Positions 62,540-64,000 of a stretch of 64,000 bases of DNA are shown in pieces. Positions within the stretch are counted from its first letter, which is position 1, and each line of letters opens with the position of its first letter. A program made the position numbers and the translations under genes. The DNA is taken from contig JAQFVV010012507.1 in NCBI GenBank assembly GCA_028023455.1, forward strand, positions 3,572,901 through 3,636,900, given 5' to 3'. The DNA is from Epiperipatus broadwayi. Taxonomy: Eukaryota > Onychophora > Udeonychophora > Euonychophora > Peripatidae. The notes under the pieces were generated by a model. That model saw nothing but the letters and a program-made list of their open reading frames with translations, did not search any database and was not told the origin of the DNA.

Positions 62540-64000
62540 GTTATAAAAAAGTATTGATAAAACAAGAATGGAAAAATTAATAATAACCAGTGGGGATAAA
62601 GGTTCAATATTTATAATTTTAAATGAATCAAATTATAAAAGAAAAATATATGAAGATATGAATAAACAATGATATAAAAAGTTAATCAAGTATCCTAGTA
62701 AAGGAATTAAAACAAGATATAAAGTGTTATTAAATTATATAAAAATGAAAAGATTAATTAATGTGAATGAATATAAGAATTTACTACCCATCATTATTGG
62801 AGCATCCATGTATGTTTGGAAAAGTAAAGTCTCATAAAAAATGTATGCCTGTAAGAGTAATTTTAGATTTTAGTAATTATATGCTTAAAGATTTATGTAA
62901 AATAATATATAGAAAAATTGCAAAAGTAATAGGATTTGAAAAATATTATATTAAAACTTCTGAAGAAATTGTTAATACATTAAAGAATATCAAGTTAAAT
63001 AGAAATGGAATGATAACATCATTAGTAATATCAGCTTGTAAGTTGAATGACATCATTTGTTATCAAAAAGATGTATCAAAGCATGCCTAAAAAGGATAGT
63101 ATTGATAATGTTATAGAAAAATTAAAAATAAGTAATATTATCAGAAGAATGTATGTATATTATGTATGAAGCATTATTATTAATAGATGAGGCAATGTAT
63201 TTTGAATATAAGGAAGAATTTTGTAATTTAGACAGGTTAGGTGATGGGATATTCAATTAGTGGAATTTCATCACCAGTAATAGTAAATAGTTTTGAGAAG
63301 AGCATAATTGATAGAATTCTAAATAATAATGGAATTAATGAATATTACAGATACGTTGATATTATTATTGTAGGAAATAGAAGTATTAATATATTTTTGA
63401 GTTAAATAAGTAAAATATTACATTTATAATGGAGAATAAATAAAATGATATACAGTATTTAGATAGTCTTTAAGAAGAGGAATGATGAATGAGATAGTTG
63501 TTGAACATTATATTAAAAATAAAAAGACTAGATGGTTGATTGATCCAAAGTTCTATCAGCCATTGTGCTAAAAAATAGGAGTTTTAAAGGGATTTATATT
63601 AAAGAATGATAGAATAACTTTAGATAAGAAAGAGGCATATAAATAGAAATTGAAGATGAAAAATGATTAGGTAAAAATAGATTATAAAAGAAAAGTAATT
63701 AAAATAATTTTTGATAATAAAATAAACAGAATAAATGAGAATAATAAAAATAAGTATACAGATAGTAAATGATGTTTATTTCATATTCAGAAAAGATATA
63801 TAAAAGATTAATGAAATAAAAATCAAATAATGTAAATGGTTAAATAATGCAAAAGAGTTAAATGATGTTAATAGTAATATGGGGCTAGTTTATAAATTTC
63901 ACTGTGGAAATACAATAAAATATATATAGGACAGACAGGAAGAATGGCAATTTAAAAAGGTAAGAAACATGTGAAACAGTAAGATTCGAATCTCAAGTTT
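62540..64000 (+). pseudogene. Penelope-like element, second family, copy 5 (runs off window)
   Basis: Plus-strand PLE covering most of the reverse transcriptase and the start of the nuclease, with several frame breaks. In order: IITSGDKGSIFIILNESNYKRK (62576 on), the ORF 62767-63090 with KCMPVRVILDFSNYMLKDL and KTSEEIVNTLKNIKLNRNGM (fingers and palm, the LRPI and N-S-F-E region), then MGYSISGISSPVIVNSFEKS (63243 on; family MGSPISPxxAN) and YYRYVDIIIVG (YVDD changed to YVDI, losing a catalytic Asp). After a connector the nuclease starts near 63884 as LVYKFHCGN and, one frame over, YIGQTGRMAI. The sequence ends in the nuclease. It shares this end with copy 4. Confidence 0.85.

Overview
This is a gene-poor, very AT-rich stretch of nuclear DNA from a eukaryote, most likely an invertebrate animal. 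The evidence is composition (long A/T-only stretches, many long (AT)n, (ATT)n and (TATC)n microsatellites), no bacterial-type operons, and a repeat content of RTE-type and jockey-type non-LTR retrotransposons, Penelope-like elements (PLEs) with GIY-YIG endonuclease remnants, and one LTR retrotransposon. I could not assign a phylum. No intact host gene was recognised; nearly everything interpretable is a transposable element or repeat.

Layout. 0-7.1 kb: anonymous AT-rich DNA with microsatellites and small hairpins. 7.1-15.3 kb: a nested insertion. An RTE endonuclease sequence on the minus strand (15.29 to 14.87 kb, resuming 7.46 to 7.16 kb) is interrupted by a complete 7.4-kb LTR retrotransposon (7463-14864, minus strand). 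It has about 2.5-kb LTRs with TG/CA ends, a 4-bp target duplication (CTAT), a purine-rich tract and a gag ORF, but no pol. 16.6-19.0 kb: a 5'-truncated RTE copy (minus) ending in the (TGATGA)n-type tail of its family. 19.8-29.3 kb: two diverged head-to-tail copies of a 4.3-5.1-kb AT-rich noncoding unit bounded by (AT)n tracts; each carries a small hairpin whose inner stem differs by two compensatory base-pair changes.

29.4-45 kb: mostly anonymous AT-rich DNA with a rearranged RTE copy (34.0-35.15 kb), a local family of direct and inverted repeats (37.8-40.5 kb), tetranucleotide repeats and a foldback (41.2 kb). 45.2-47.7 kb: a decayed jockey-like LINE. 50.6-51.3 kb: a large recent inverted repeat. 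52.0-64.0 kb is PLE-rich: five fragments of at least two families. Two copies of one family (52.0-53.0 kb minus, 57.4-58.7 kb plus) share a 3' region in which a tRNA-like sequence is followed by a decayed hammerhead-ribozyme-like motif. A second family (60.4-60.7 kb minus; 62.5-64.0 kb plus, running off the window) flanks two more foldbacks and a G-rich tandem repeat. A 259-bp tract with no G lies at 53.56-53.82 kb.

The elements work as layers rather than as a pathway: old RTE, jockey and PLE debris, a comparatively recent LTR insertion (LTRs differ at about 30 positions by my eye count), and recent inverted duplications. The strongest candidates for something undescribed are the gag-only giant-LTR element, the PLE tRNA-like plus hammerhead-like 3' module, and the tandem units with a covarying hairpin.
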